Shown: piece by piece, positions 33,257 through 41,969 of the stretch
Layout of the letters: every line of letters starts with the position of its first letter
Numbering within the stretch: position 1 is the stretch's first letter
Assembly (NCBI GenBank): GCA_963749365.1
Contig: CAVVME010000006.1
Span: 1-64,000, forward strand
Reading direction: 5' to 3'
Length of the DNA stretch: 64,000 bases
Source of the DNA: WHSW01 sp963749365
GTDB taxonomy: Bacteria > Actinomycetota > Thermoleophilia > Solirubrobacterales > 70-9
Program-made: the position numbers and the translations under genes
The notes under the pieces: generated by a model
Seen by the model: only the letters and a program-made list of their open reading frames with translations
Told to the model about the DNA's origin: nothing
Databases searched by the model: none

Positions 33257-34413
33257 GCGCGCCGATCGGGGTCGCCGGCGCCGGCACGATGGGCGCCGGG
33301 ATCGCCCAGCTCGCCTGCCTGGCCGGATTCGAGACCCTGCTCCACGACCCCGACCCGAAAGCGCTCGAGCGCGGCTGCGAGAAGCTGCGGGCCGGGCTCG
33401 AGCGCGGCGTCGAGCGCGGGCGCCGCAGCGAGGGCGAAGCCGCACGCGCGGCTGCGTGCCTGGTCGCGGCCGCGGGGCTCGATGAGCTGGCGCCGTGCGG
33501 GCTGGTGATCGAGGCGGCCCCGGAGGATCTGGCGCTGAAGCGGGGCCTCTTCGCCCGGCTCGAGTCCGCCTGCGCGCCCGCCGCGGTGCTCGCCACCAAC
33601 ACCTCGTCGCTGCCGGTGACCGAGATCGCCGCCGACGCGGCGCGACCGGAGCGGATCTGCGGGATGCACTTCTTCAACCCCCCGGCCCGGATGAAGCTGG
33701 TCGAGCTGGTGGCCGGGGAGCGCACCGGCGAGCCCGCCCTCGCCGCCGCCGCGGCGGTCGCCGAGCGCATGGGCCGAACCGTGATCCGCTGCTCGGACTC
33801 GCCGGGATTCATCGTCAACCGCTGCAACCGCCCGTTCGCGCTCGAGTCGCTGCGGCTCCTCGAGGCGGGGATCGCGACCCCGGTCGAGATCGACCGTGCG
33901 ATCCGCGATCTCGGCGGCTACCCGATGGGGCCATTCGAGCTCATCGACCTGATCGGGGTCGACGTCAACCTCGAGGTCGCGCGCTCCTTCTATCGCCAGC
34001 GGCCCGAGCCGCGCTGGCAGCCCTCTCCGTTGCAGGCGGAGATGGTCACCGAGGGACGACTCGGCCGCAAGGCCGGGAGGGGCTTCTATGCGTACGACGA
34101 CCGGGGACGGCCGACCGACTCAGACGGAGGCGAGCTCGACCGGGCGCTCGGTCGCCGGGTGCTCGAGCGGGTGGTCGCGCAGCTCGTCAACGAGGCCTGC
34201 TTCGCGGCCGAGGAGGGAGTCGCAGCGCCGGCCGAGATCGACGCCGCGATGCGGCTCGGCCTCAACCACCCGCGCGGCCCGTTCGAGTGGGGGCGCGAGC
34301 TCGGCATGGAGCGCGTCGAGGAGATCCTCGACGCGCTCCATGCCGATAACGATCAGCGCTACCGCGTGGCGCCCTACCTGCGGCGCCTCGCGGACCCGGG
34401 TCAGCCGAGCTGA
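33253..34413 (+). CDS. 3-hydroxyacyl-CoA dehydrogenase
   Basis: A 386-residue NAD-dependent enzyme oxidising 3-hydroxyacyl-CoA. Seen are the dinucleotide-binding GVAGAGTMGAGIAQLACLAGF (about residues 5-25), ATNTSSLPVTEIA, the catalytic His in GMHFFNPPARMKLVEL (about 139), and NRCNRPFALESLRL. It is about 100 residues longer than the FadB2 type because the C-terminal helical domain is repeated (VNEACFAAEEGVA ... GLNHPRGPFEWG). It ends the beta-oxidation operon; the 3' end overlaps the convergent CHRD gene by 13 bases. Confidence 0.9.
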   Translation: MSAPIGVAGAGTMGAGIAQLACLAGFETLLHDPDPKALERGCEKLRAGLERGVERGRRSEGEAARAAACLVAAAGLDELAPCGLVIEAAPEDLALKRGLFARLESACAPAAVLATNTSSLPVTEIAADAARPERICGMHFFNPPARMKLVELVAGERTGEPALAAAAAVAERMGRTVIRCSDSPGFIVNRCNRPFALESLRLLEAGIATPVEIDRAIRDLGGYPMGPFELIDLIGVDVNLEVARSFYRQRPEPRWQPSPLQAEMVTEGRLGRKAGRGFYAYDDRGRPTDSDGGELDRALGRRVLERVVAQLVNEACFAAEEGVAAPAEIDAAMRLGLNHPRGPFEWGRELGMERVEEILDALHADNDQRYRVAPYLRRLADPGQPS

Positions 34414-34841
34414 CCGCGGACGGCGCCGTCGGGATACCCCTTCGTGGTCACGTCGGCGTAGTGCTGGCCCGGCTTGCGCTTCAGGCGCTTGATCAGCCGC
34501 GGCTTGATGTTGTGCTCACACGCCTTCACCGTGCCCGACTCGCGGGTGTTGAACAGGGTGATAATCGGCCGGGCGATCTGGCCCGCCGCGCCCTTGTGGA
34601 TGAAGGCGCCGGTGACCTTGCTCAGACCGGTGGTCTTGAGCGTGAAGCAGAGCCGTGCCTTCGCCCGGTTGACGCGCAGCTTCAGCTTCGCGCTGCCGTC
34701 GGGGTCGCCGCCGTTCGGGTTGACGACCTGCGCCCCGGTCATGTTCGAGGTCAGCCGGGTGGCCCCGCCCGCCAGGGTCGGAATCGCCATCGCTGCGATC
34801 AGGGCCGCAACCCCGACCGCGATGGTCGCTCGCTTTCTCAT
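34401..34841 (-). CDS. secreted CHRD-domain protein
   Basis: A 146-residue exported protein: signal peptide at residues 1-27 (RKRATIAVGVAALIAAMAIPTLAGGA), then a CHRD-like beta domain with MTGAQVVNPNGGDPDGSAKLKLRVN, FIHKGAAGQ and a C-terminal GYPDGAVRGQLG, the family signature end. CHRD domains occur in chordin and in many secreted bacterial proteins of unknown role. It starts one base before the stop of the EamA transporter gene on the same strand. Confidence 0.8.
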   Translation of the reverse strand: MRKRATIAVGVAALIAAMAIPTLAGGATRLTSNMTGAQVVNPNGGDPDGSAKLKLRVNRAKARLCFTLKTTGLSKVTGAFIHKGAAGQIARPIITLFNTRESGTVKACEHNIKPRLIKRLKRKPGQHYADVTTKGYPDGAVRGQLG

Positions 34842-35795
34842 CTAACGCTCCTGTGGTCGTGGAACCGCGCGCGCACGCGCGGTTCCTGACCCGTTCGCGG
34901 GAGCCGGCGGATCTCCTGCGGACCCCAGCGCCGGACGCAGCCTTCCCTCGGCCGCCAGCCAGGATCCGAGCAGGACCAGCGCCAGCCCGATCACGGTCGG
35001 CGCCGTGATCGCCTCGCCGAGCAGGGCCGCGCCGTAGGCGACGGCGAACCCGGGGGCGAGGTAGGTGACGATCCAGGTTCGCGCCGGGCCCACCGTGTCG
35101 ATCAGGTGATAGAGGATGACGAAGGCGACCCCGGTGCAGAGCACGCCGAGCAGCACGACCGCGAGCAGCGGGCCCGGCCCCGGCGCTGCCTCGGGAAAGC
35201 CGACCACGGCAGCCGGCGCGAGCAAGACCGTGCTCGTGATCACGACCCAGGCGACGATGCCGATCGGCGGACCCTCGACCAGGCGGTGCTTGACCATGAA
35301 TGAACCCACGGCGTAGCCGAGGCTGGCAAGCACGACCGCGAGCCCGCCGAGGAGCCGGCTGCCGTCCCCGCCGAGGTCGACGCCGAGCAGGAACAGGACC
35401 CCGACCATCCCCAGCAGTACCCCGGCGAGGCGCAGGCCTCCGGAGCGCTCCTCCTGGTCGACCCAGATCGCGAGCAGGGCCGTGAACAGCGGCGTCGAGC
35501 TGACCAGGATGCCCGTCAGCGAGGAGGAGATCTCCTGCTCGCCGGCGGAGATGAGCAGGAACGGCGCCGCGACCTGGGTCGTCGCCAGCAGGATCAGGGC
35601 CGGCACCTGACCGCCGAATCCCGCCAGCGCGCCGCGCGCATAAGCGTAGGCAGCCAGCATCAGCGCGGCGAGCGCGACCCGCGACCAGGCGACCATCGCC
35701 GGCGAGAGATCGCGGATCCCGATCTTGATCAGCATGTAGCTCGAGCCCCAGATCGCGGCGAGCGTCAGCACCAGTGTCCATGAGCGCCGGCTCAT
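34842..35795 (-). CDS. EamA/DMT-type transporter
   Basis: A 317-residue membrane protein with about ten hydrophobic helices and two EamA repeats, the first ending near residue 140 and the second including VVITSTVLLAPAAVV and YLAPGFAVAYGAALLGEAIT. AAIWGSSYMLIKIG near the N-terminus is the family start. It is a predicted exporter of amino acids, nucleosides or other metabolites; substrate unknown. An alternative start at 35825 would translate through a palindromic-repeat end and is less likely. Confidence 0.85.
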   Translation of the reverse strand: MSRRSWTLVLTLAAIWGSSYMLIKIGIRDLSPAMVAWSRVALAALMLAAYAYARGALAGFGGQVPALILLATTQVAAPFLLISAGEQEISSSLTGILVSSTPLFTALLAIWVDQEERSGGLRLAGVLLGMVGVLFLLGVDLGGDGSRLLGGLAVVLASLGYAVGSFMVKHRLVEGPPIGIVAWVVITSTVLLAPAAVVGFPEAAPGPGPLLAVVLLGVLCTGVAFVILYHLIDTVGPARTWIVTYLAPGFAVAYGAALLGEAITAPTVIGLALVLLGSWLAAEGRLRPALGSAGDPPAPANGSGTARARAVPRPQER

Positions 35796-35802
35796 CCGCA
35801 CG

Positions 35803-35826
35803 GGTGAAGGCGTGGGATCACCCATC
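35803..35826 (+). repeat. palindromic repeat, solitary terminal fragment
   Basis: GGTGAAGGCGTGGGATCACCCATC is the terminal 24 bases of the repeat family found at 2767, 20938 and 22808, in copy 1 orientation. No further match to the element body lies next to it. It sits just upstream of the EamA transporter start. Confidence 0.65.
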
Positions 35827-35870
35827 GAGGTTAGGGGGCGCCGGGCCGGGCGCCGGTATGGTCCGTCGGG

Positions 35871-36701
35871 GTGCAGGCGCGGGAGGCGAGCAGGATCCGG
35901 ATCGCGGCCGCGGTCGCGATCGTCGCCGCGACGACGGCGGGGTTGATCGCCGCCGTGCCACCGGCCACCGGCGGGCCCGCCGCCCTGACCCCGGACCTGG
36001 TCACGCTGGCGATCGGCGAGGCCGACCTGGCGCTCGAGCGGCGCGGCACGCGAACCCTGCTGCGGTTCACCAACGAGATCGCGAACCGCGCCGACGGCCC
36101 GCTCGAGATCTTCCCGGCGGCCGGCTCGGCGAATTGCGACGGCGACGGCGACCCGGTCAATGACCGCGACGCCTCGCAGAGGCTGTTCGCCGACAGCAAC
36201 GGCAGCGGCGCCTATGAGGCCGACGCGGACCTGGTCGAAGCCGAGCGCCGGATCGGCTGCATGCGCTACCACCCCGCCCACGATCACTGGCACCTGCTCG
36301 ACGTCGCCCTCTATCAGCTTCGCGACGAGGCGACCGGGGCCGTCGCCGCCCGCTCGCGCAAGGTTGGCTTCTGCCTCACCGACACCCGGCTGGCGTTTCC
36401 GGGCGTCGGCTCGCCGGCGGAGCCGCGGTACCCACTCGGATCCGCAAACCCGTCGGGCTGCGATCCGGGCTCGACCCAGGGGATCTCGGCCGGCTGGGCC
36501 GATGCCTACCGGCTGACCCTCGCCGGCCAGGGCCTCGACGTCAGCGGCCTCGATCGCGGCCGCTACTGCCTCAGCTCGACCGCCGACCCACGGGGCCTGC
36601 TCGAGGAGCTGGTCGAGGCCAATAACCAGCGCCGGGTGCGGATCTCGCTCCGCCCTCGCAAGCTGCGCGTCCGCAAGCTCGCCGGCCCGTGTCGGGCCTG
36701 A
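35871..36701 (+). CDS. secreted lysyl-oxidase-like protein
   Basis: A 276-residue protein with an N-terminal export helix (AAAVAIVAATTAGLIAAVPPA). The remainder matches the lysyl oxidase domain: MRYHPAHDHWHLLDVALYQL carries the copper-binding HxHWH pattern (about residues 128-147), KVGFCLTDT follows, then GISAGWADAYRL and GLDRGRYCLSSTADP...EANN. Lysyl oxidases are copper amine oxidases acting on protein lysines; bacterial versions are uncommon and mostly unstudied. GTG start. The gene is isolated, divergent from the EamA transporter. Confidence 0.78.
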   Translation: MQAREASRIRIAAAVAIVAATTAGLIAAVPPATGGPAALTPDLVTLAIGEADLALERRGTRTLLRFTNEIANRADGPLEIFPAAGSANCDGDGDPVNDRDASQRLFADSNGSGAYEADADLVEAERRIGCMRYHPAHDHWHLLDVALYQLRDEATGAVAARSRKVGFCLTDTRLAFPGVGSPAEPRYPLGSANPSGCDPGSTQGISAGWADAYRLTLAGQGLDVSGLDRGRYCLSSTADPRGLLEELVEANNQRRVRISLRPRKLRVRKLAGPCRA

Positions 36702-36707
36702 GTCGGC

Positions 36708-37724
36708 TCAGTCGCCGGTCGGGGCGAGCTCGGGGGCGACCTCGACCGGCTCGCCGCCCTTCTGCCAGTGGGCCTCGGGCGAGGGAGGGGTGTCGCGCAG
36801 GTACCACTCCGCGTCCAGGGCGCCCATGCAGCCGGTCCCGGCTGCGGTCACGGCCTGGCGGTAGGTGTGGTCGACCAGATCGCCGACCGCGAAGACCCCG
36901 GCGAGGTTGGTCCGAGTCGATCCCGGCTCGGTGAGCACGTAGCCTCCGTCATCGACACCGACCTGATCGCCGACCAGCTCGGAGCGCGGGATGTGGCCGA
37001 TGGCGACGAAGGCGCCCCCGACCTCGAGCTCCTCGTGATCCCCGGTCGAGGCGTTGCGCAGCTGCACGGCCCGCAGGCGGCCGTCCTCGCCGGCGACGAA
37101 CCGCTCCGGGACGTAGGGGGTCCTGAAGCTGATGTTGGCCTGCTCGCGGGCGCGCTCGAGCATGATCTTCGAGGCGCGGAACTCATCGCGCCGGTGGACG
37201 ATGGTCAGCTCGGAGGCGTACTTGGAGATGAAGATCGCGTCCTCCATCGCCGAGTCGCCACCGCCGATCACGGCCACCGGTCGGCCGGCGAAGAAGGCGC
37301 CGTCGCAGACCCCGCAGGTCGAGACGCCACGGCCCGCGAGCTCGATCTCGCCCGGGATCCCGATCCGGCGCGGCTCGGCCCCCATCGCCAGGATCAGCGA
37401 GCTGCCGGCGAATTCGTCATCGCCGACAAAGACGCGCTGAATGTCGCCGTCGCTGAGCTCGACCCGATCGGCGTCGTCGGTGATGAAGCGGGCCCCGAAG
37501 CGCTCCGCCTGGGCCCGGAACTCGTTCATCATCTCCGGGCCCATGATCCCCTCCGGGTAGCCGGGGTAGTTCTCGACGTCGGTCGTGTTCTGCAGCTGAC
37601 CCCCCCACTGGAACCCCTCGATCACCAGCGGCTCGAGGTTGGCGCGGGCCGCATAGAGGGCGGCGGTGTAGCCGGCAGGCCCGCCACCGAGGATGATCAG
37701 GTTCTCGGGTCGCTTCTCACTCAT
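36708..37724 (-). CDS. trxB: Thioredoxin-disulfide reductase
   Basis: A 338-residue FAD/NADPH enzyme that reduces thioredoxin. Visible are NLIILGGGPAGYTAALYAARA (FAD site, residues 7-27), the redox pair in STCGVCDGAFF (about 137-146), VIGGGDSAMEDAIF (NADPH site) and GVFAVGDLVDHTYRQ near the C-terminus. Length is normal, with a short acidic tail. No thioredoxin gene is adjacent. Confidence 0.93.
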   Translation of the reverse strand: MSEKRPENLIILGGGPAGYTAALYAARANLEPLVIEGFQWGGQLQNTTDVENYPGYPEGIMGPEMMNEFRAQAERFGARFITDDADRVELSDGDIQRVFVGDDEFAGSSLILAMGAEPRRIGIPGEIELAGRGVSTCGVCDGAFFAGRPVAVIGGGDSAMEDAIFISKYASELTIVHRRDEFRASKIMLERAREQANISFRTPYVPERFVAGEDGRLRAVQLRNASTGDHEELEVGGAFVAIGHIPRSELVGDQVGVDDGGYVLTEPGSTRTNLAGVFAVGDLVDHTYRQAVTAAGTGCMGALDAEWYLRDTPPSPEAHWQKGGEPVEVAPELAPTGD

Positions 37725-37752
37725 TGACGTCCGTTCTCGAGGGTTGAAGTTA

Positions 37753-38991
37753 TCATACTTTACTTTCTGAAGTAATGGCTCCGGGCAGCGATTCGGCGAC
37801 GTCGGTGCCGACCGCCGGGCTGGCGCGCTCGACCTTCCACCGGTTGACGGTCGAGCGCAGCTGGAAGAAGGCGACGATCCCGGGCAGCATCGGAAGCCAG
37901 AAGGCGATCAGCCGGTAGGCGAACACGGCCGCGAACAGGGTCCCGCCGCTGACGCCGGGGAGGTCGAAGATCGCGAAGGTGCCGATCAGACCCGCGTCGA
38001 CCCCGCCGACCCCGCCCGGCAGCGGCAGCAGGTTGGCGAGCATGCCGACGAAGAACCCCTGGACGACGACGGCGAGCGGCACGCTGGCGTCGAAAGCCCG
38101 GAAGCAGGCCCAGAGGATGCCGATCTGCGTCGCCCAGAAGCCGATCGCACCCGCCAACGCGAGCCCGCCCCGGGAGGGCTCGCGGACGAATGCGAGCGCC
38201 TCGCGGACGCCGACGGCCGCGGTCGACGGGACGGTGGCGAGGCGGCGCAGCATCCGCCCCCAGAAGTGCTCCTGGGAGGCCCCCGAGAAGCGCCGCTCCA
38301 GATCGCCCGGCACCAGGGCGATCAGCAGAAAGAGGACGATCACCCCGCCGGCGAAGGCGGCCGGGACGATCGTCAGGCCCGGCGGCGCCGGCCCCGAGAA
38401 GACGCCGGTGCGAAGCAGGATCCCGTCGATCACCAGGGTGAACATGTAGACCGCGTAAAGAAGGACCAGGAAGGCGACCATCCGCGCCGCCGACTCCTTG
38501 CGCGGCATCCCCGCCCTGCGCAAGGCCCAATAGGTGAGCACGATGCCGCCTGCACCGCCGGCCGAGAACAGCCTCGTCGCCGCCAGCCCGGCCATCGTGA
38601 TCTGGTAGCTCTCGCTCCAATTCAGCCGTACCCGCTCGCCGACCACACCGCGGAACAGCGCCACATATGAGGCGAACATGGCGATGCCGAAGCCGAAGGC
38701 GACGGCGAGCCAGAGCGGATCGCCTTTGCCGAGCTTCTTGATCCCGTTCTCGACCCCGACGATCTTCGGGAAGAGGACGTAGATCGCGGCGATGATCAGG
38801 GCCACCAGCAGCGCGGTCTGGGCCAGCCGCCGCGGGTCCTCGAGGAAGCTGGGCTCCTCGGCCTCGGGCTCCGGCTCCGGCTCCGGATCCTCGGCGAAGC
38901 CCTCGAGCTCGGCGTCGGCGAACAGCGACTCGGGCTCCGGGGCGGGCTCGGACCGCCCGGCCTCCCGGTCGCTCGCCTCGTGGTCGGACAT
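37753..38991 (-). CDS. YbhN/LPG-synthase-type integral membrane protein
   Basis: A 412-residue membrane protein. Residues 1-47 are acidic and disordered (a run of Pro-Glu repeats). About eight transmembrane helices follow and carry the UPF0104/lysylphosphatidylglycerol synthase transmembrane-domain pattern, including ATRLFSAGGAGGIVLTYW, LLPLPGGVGGVDAGLIGTF and VFAYRLIAFWLPMLPGI. The family is implicated in lipid handling or flipping, but this member lacks the cytosolic synthase domain, so no reaction is assigned. Confidence 0.82.
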   Translation of the reverse strand: MSDHEASDREAGRSEPAPEPESLFADAELEGFAEDPEPEPEPEAEEPSFLEDPRRLAQTALLVALIIAAIYVLFPKIVGVENGIKKLGKGDPLWLAVAFGFGIAMFASYVALFRGVVGERVRLNWSESYQITMAGLAATRLFSAGGAGGIVLTYWALRRAGMPRKESAARMVAFLVLLYAVYMFTLVIDGILLRTGVFSGPAPPGLTIVPAAFAGGVIVLFLLIALVPGDLERRFSGASQEHFWGRMLRRLATVPSTAAVGVREALAFVREPSRGGLALAGAIGFWATQIGILWACFRAFDASVPLAVVVQGFFVGMLANLLPLPGGVGGVDAGLIGTFAIFDLPGVSGGTLFAAVFAYRLIAFWLPMLPGIVAFFQLRSTVNRWKVERASPAVGTDVAESLPGAITSESKV

Positions 38992-39041
38992 CCGGACCTA
39001 TCCTCGCAAACGCGACGGTGCGATCCGTGTGGCCGGGCATC

Positions 39042-39989
39042 TCAGCGGGCCGGCGCCGCCGCAACCCGCTCGAGCCGGCGCAGGACGCGGTTGACCGCGT
39101 CGACGAGCGGCTCCGCGAGCGGCTCAGCGCGACGGACCAGCGCCACCAGCGCAGCCCCCGCGAGCAGGTCGGTGACGTAGTGCTCGCCGAGGTAGACGAG
39201 CGCGAACCCGAGCGCGACGGCATAGGCGCCGGCGAGCGCGCCGGGGACGGGGCCGATCTCGGCCAGCACCAGGGCCGCCATCGCCGAGGTCGCGAAATGA
39301 AGCGACGGCATCGCCGCCCACGGATTGCCTCCGGCCGCCTCGTAGAGGCTGTCCCAGGCGGGCCCCCAGAGCTCCTCGCCGACGTCGACCATCAGCCGGC
39401 GGACCTGCGCCGGGGACTCGATCGCGCCGTTCTCAGCCGCCCACCACGGGGGCGCGGTCGGGACCGCGAAGTAGAGCGCGCAGCCGAGGTCATAGGTGGC
39501 CGCCATCTGTCGTGCCGCACGCGGGAAGCGCTCGGTGTGACCGAGGAGGACGAAGAGCAGCGCCAGGTGCGGATGAAAGAACCAGGCCCAATGGACGATC
39601 GAGAGCGCCCGATCGAGGCCGCTGACGCCGTCGCGCCCGGCAAGAGCGCGCTGCAGGCGGACGGTCGGCAGCTCGCCGGCGCCGAGCACGCGGTCGACGG
39701 TGATCGGATAGCGGACGCGAAGTCGGCGCCGCAGCGCCTCCGGGTCGTCGTAAGGCAGCTCGTGGGCGACCGTGAACGCCCACATCTGCAGCGTGTAGAG
39801 AGCGACGTCGCGGCCCCGGGTGCGCGGCCGCAGGATCGCGAGCGCAAGCGGACCGCTGACGACCGCGGCGGTGGTCGCCGCGGTCGGGATCCGCAGCCGC
39901 CGGCGCACGAACGGGACCACGGCGGCGGCCGCGAGCGCCGTCCCGGCGCCGACGCGCACCGCCGTGCGCAGCGCGGGAGAGGGCCGCAT
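39042..39989 (-). CDS. PAP2-family phosphatase, membrane-bound
   Basis: A 315-residue protein with several membrane helices and PAP2 motifs in the C-terminal half: AMPSLHFATSAMAAL (about residues 228-242) and YLGEHYVTDLLAGAA (about 276-290), which supply the two catalytic histidines. The N-terminal half has two membrane segments and a YTLQMWAFTVAHELP stretch shared by actinobacterial relatives. Likely a lipid phosphatase or inositol phosphoceramide synthase-like enzyme. It is divergent from the epimerase gene at 40077. Confidence 0.82.
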   Translation of the reverse strand: MRPSPALRTAVRVGAGTALAAAAVVPFVRRRLRIPTAATTAAVVSGPLALAILRPRTRGRDVALYTLQMWAFTVAHELPYDDPEALRRRLRVRYPITVDRVLGAGELPTVRLQRALAGRDGVSGLDRALSIVHWAWFFHPHLALLFVLLGHTERFPRAARQMAATYDLGCALYFAVPTAPPWWAAENGAIESPAQVRRLMVDVGEELWGPAWDSLYEAAGGNPWAAMPSLHFATSAMAALVLAEIGPVPGALAGAYAVALGFALVYLGEHYVTDLLAGAALVALVRRAEPLAEPLVDAVNRVLRRLERVAAAPAR

Positions 39990-40076
39990 CGAGGAACGGA
40001 GCGAGCGCAAGCCGCGCGAGTATACGAGCGGCCCGGATCGCTGCTTTCGCCCCCGATGCGGCGATATAAGTCGGCC

Positions 40077-41057
40077 ATGGATCGATTCGACGGCCGCAGG
40101 GTCGCGATCACCGGGGCGGCGGGGTTCATCGGCGCCGCGACGGCCCGGCGCTTCGCCGCCGAGGGTGCCCGGGTGACGGGAATCGACCTCGCGCCGTTGC
40201 CCGCGGGACTGAACGAAGCCGGGGTCGAGCCGGCGCGGCTCGACGTCACCGACCGCACCGCGCTGGTCCCGGTGCTTGCCGGCGTCGACCTGGTGGTCCA
40301 CGCGGCGGCGCTCGTGCACGAGCACGGGCCGATGGCGGACTTCGTGCGTGTCAACGTCGGCGGCACGGCGGCGGTGCTCGACGCGGCCGCGAGCGCCGGG
40401 GTGGCCCGAGCCGTGCACATGAGCTCGGTCGTCGTCTTCGGCTATGAGGACCCGTCCGAGCAGAAGGAGGAGGCGTTTCGGCGCAACTGCGGCATCCCCT
40501 ACATCGACACCAAGTCGGCCGCGGACCGGCTCGCCTGCCGGCGTGGCGCGGTCGTGATCCGACCCGGCGACGTCTACGGACCGGGCTCGATCCCGTGGAT
40601 CGTGCGTCCGCTGGCGCTCGCTCGGGCCGGACGGCTGGCGGTTCCCGGCGCCGGCTCCGGGGCGATGCTTCCCGTCTACGTCGACGATCTCGTCGAGGCG
40701 ATCCTGCTCGGGGCAGAGCGCGGCAGGCCCGGGCGCGCCTACACCGCCTGGGAGGGAGTACCGGTGAGCTTCGGCGAGTACTTCGACGCGATCGCGCGGA
40801 TCGCCGGGGGCCGCCCGGCACGCCGGGCGCCACGGGCGCTGCTCGAGCTCTTCGGAGCTGCGCTCGAGGGCTGGGCAGGCGTGAGCGGAGCCGCGCCGGA
40901 GCTCACGGCGCGCTCGGCGACCTTCGTCGACCGGCGCGGGAGCGCCTCGATCACGCGGATCAGGTCCGAGCTCGGGTGGGAGCCGCGCGTCTCACTCGCG
41001 GAGGGGCTGCGCCGATCCGCCGACTGGGCGCGCGCCGCGCGCCTCGTCGACGACTAG
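40077..41057 (+). CDS. NAD-dependent epimerase/dehydratase
   Basis: A 326-residue extended SDR. It has RVAITGAAGFIGAATARRF (residues 8-26; GxxGxxG), HAAALVHEHG, a Ser in HMSSVVVFG, and RPGDVYGPGSIP. The usual YxxxK appears as YIDTKSAADRL (Y140 region), which keeps Tyr and Lys. The substrate is probably a nucleotide sugar or a 3-beta-hydroxysteroid-like compound; not decided. The stop is 12 bases before the start of the oxidase subunit II gene, so it may share its transcript. Confidence 0.82.
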   Translation: MDRFDGRRVAITGAAGFIGAATARRFAAEGARVTGIDLAPLPAGLNEAGVEPARLDVTDRTALVPVLAGVDLVVHAAALVHEHGPMADFVRVNVGGTAAVLDAAASAGVARAVHMSSVVVFGYEDPSEQKEEAFRRNCGIPYIDTKSAADRLACRRGAVVIRPGDVYGPGSIPWIVRPLALARAGRLAVPGAGSGAMLPVYVDDLVEAILLGAERGRPGRAYTAWEGVPVSFGEYFDAIARIAGGRPARRAPRALLELFGAALEGWAGVSGAAPELTARSATFVDRRGSASITRIRSELGWEPRVSLAEGLRRSADWARAARLVDD

Positions 41058-41060
41058 AAT
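41055..41060 (+). promoter_or_regulatory. possible -10 element for oxidase operon
   Basis: TAGAAT overlaps the end of the epimerase gene and lies 9 bases before the TTG start of subunit II. This spacing would make a leaderless or near-leaderless mRNA. No convincing -35 is visible, so the call is tentative. Confidence 0.25.
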
Positions 41061-41069
41061 GGCGCCGCC

Positions 41070-41969
41070 TTGAGCCGTCGGCCGACCCTGACCGCCCTCG
41101 CCACCGTGCTCGCCGTCGGCGCCACGGCCGCGCCCGCACACGCGATCTCGCTCGGCCCGCCGGAGGCGCAATCCCCGAACGCCGAGGGGATCGGCTCCGC
41201 CTACTGGGTGATGGTCATCGTCGCGGTCCTGGTGATCGTCGCGGTCAACGCCGCGCTGATCGTGGCCGTGATCCGGTCTCGCGAGCGGCGCGGCCGCGAG
41301 CCGCGGCGCGTCAGCGCCGCCCGGGGGGCCCTGCGCCCGGTCGCCGGAGCGCTCGGGCTACTCGCCGCGGCGATCTTCGTCTACGGCGTGGTCGCCACGG
41401 TCAATGTGCGCGAGCTCGAGCCGTCGGGCCCGAACGGGCTCAGCGCCACCCAGACCGCGCAGGTCGGGGTCAAGGACCTGCCCTCCATCGAGGCGATCGA
41501 GGGTGCCGAGTCGGCAACCGGCGAGGAACCGCTCAGCGGCGAGGAGCCCGCGGAGGCGAGCCCGCTCGAGATCGACGTGATCGGCCAGCAGTGGCTGTGG
41601 CGATTCGAGTACCCGGGCGGGACGCCGAGCCAGCGCACCTTCTCCTACGGTGAGCTGGTCGTCCCGGTGGACACCGCGGTGGTCCTCAACGTCACCTCCA
41701 CCGACGTCCTCCACACGTGGTGGGTACCGGCGCTCGGCGGCCAGGTGCAGGCGTCGCCGGGCGACGTCAGCCAGACCTGGTTCAAGGCCGAACAAGAGGG
41801 ACGCTACGCCGGCAGCTCGACGATCTTCTCGGGCACCGGCTACCCGGCGATGCGCTCCTGGGTCAGGGTGGTCAGCGCGACCGAGTACCAGGCCTACGTC
41901 GAGCGTCTCGCGGCCGACCTCAGCGAGGCGCAGGACATCGTCGCCGGCGAGCAGGAGGAGGTCGAGTGA
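41070..41969 (+). CDS. cytochrome c oxidase subunit II homologue lacking most CuA ligands
   Basis: A 299-residue protein: signal peptide (residues 1-25), two transmembrane helices (about 45-68 and 90-110) and a cupredoxin domain. QQWLWRFEYPGG, DVLHTWWVPALGG and SPGDVSQTWF follow true subunit II closely. The CuA loop does not: the usual GQCAEFCGLQHAHM reads GSSTIFSGTGYPAM, so both Cys are Ser250 and Ser254, Glu is Ile252 and the second His is Tyr258. Only His215 and Met261 of the CuA ligand set remain. A binuclear CuA centre cannot form. Quinol oxidase subunits also lost CuA, but see subunit I. TTG start; GTGA overlap with subunit I. Confidence 0.88.
   Translation: MSRRPTLTALATVLAVGATAAPAHAISLGPPEAQSPNAEGIGSAYWVMVIVAVLVIVAVNAALIVAVIRSRERRGREPRRVSAARGALRPVAGALGLLAAAIFVYGVVATVNVRELEPSGPNGLSATQTAQVGVKDLPSIEAIEGAESATGEEPLSGEEPAEASPLEIDVIGQQWLWRFEYPGGTPSQRTFSYGELVVPVDTAVVLNVTSTDVLHTWWVPALGGQVQASPGDVSQTWFKAEQEGRYAGSSTIFSGTGYPAMRSWVRVVSATEYQAYVERLAADLSEAQDIVAGEQEEVE

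Noticed and set aside
30380..33445. A roughly 1,000-codon minus-strand frame across the beta-oxidation genes
   Set aside because: Shadow of the plus-strand operon; the plus-strand frames contain catalytic motifs and GTGA overlaps.
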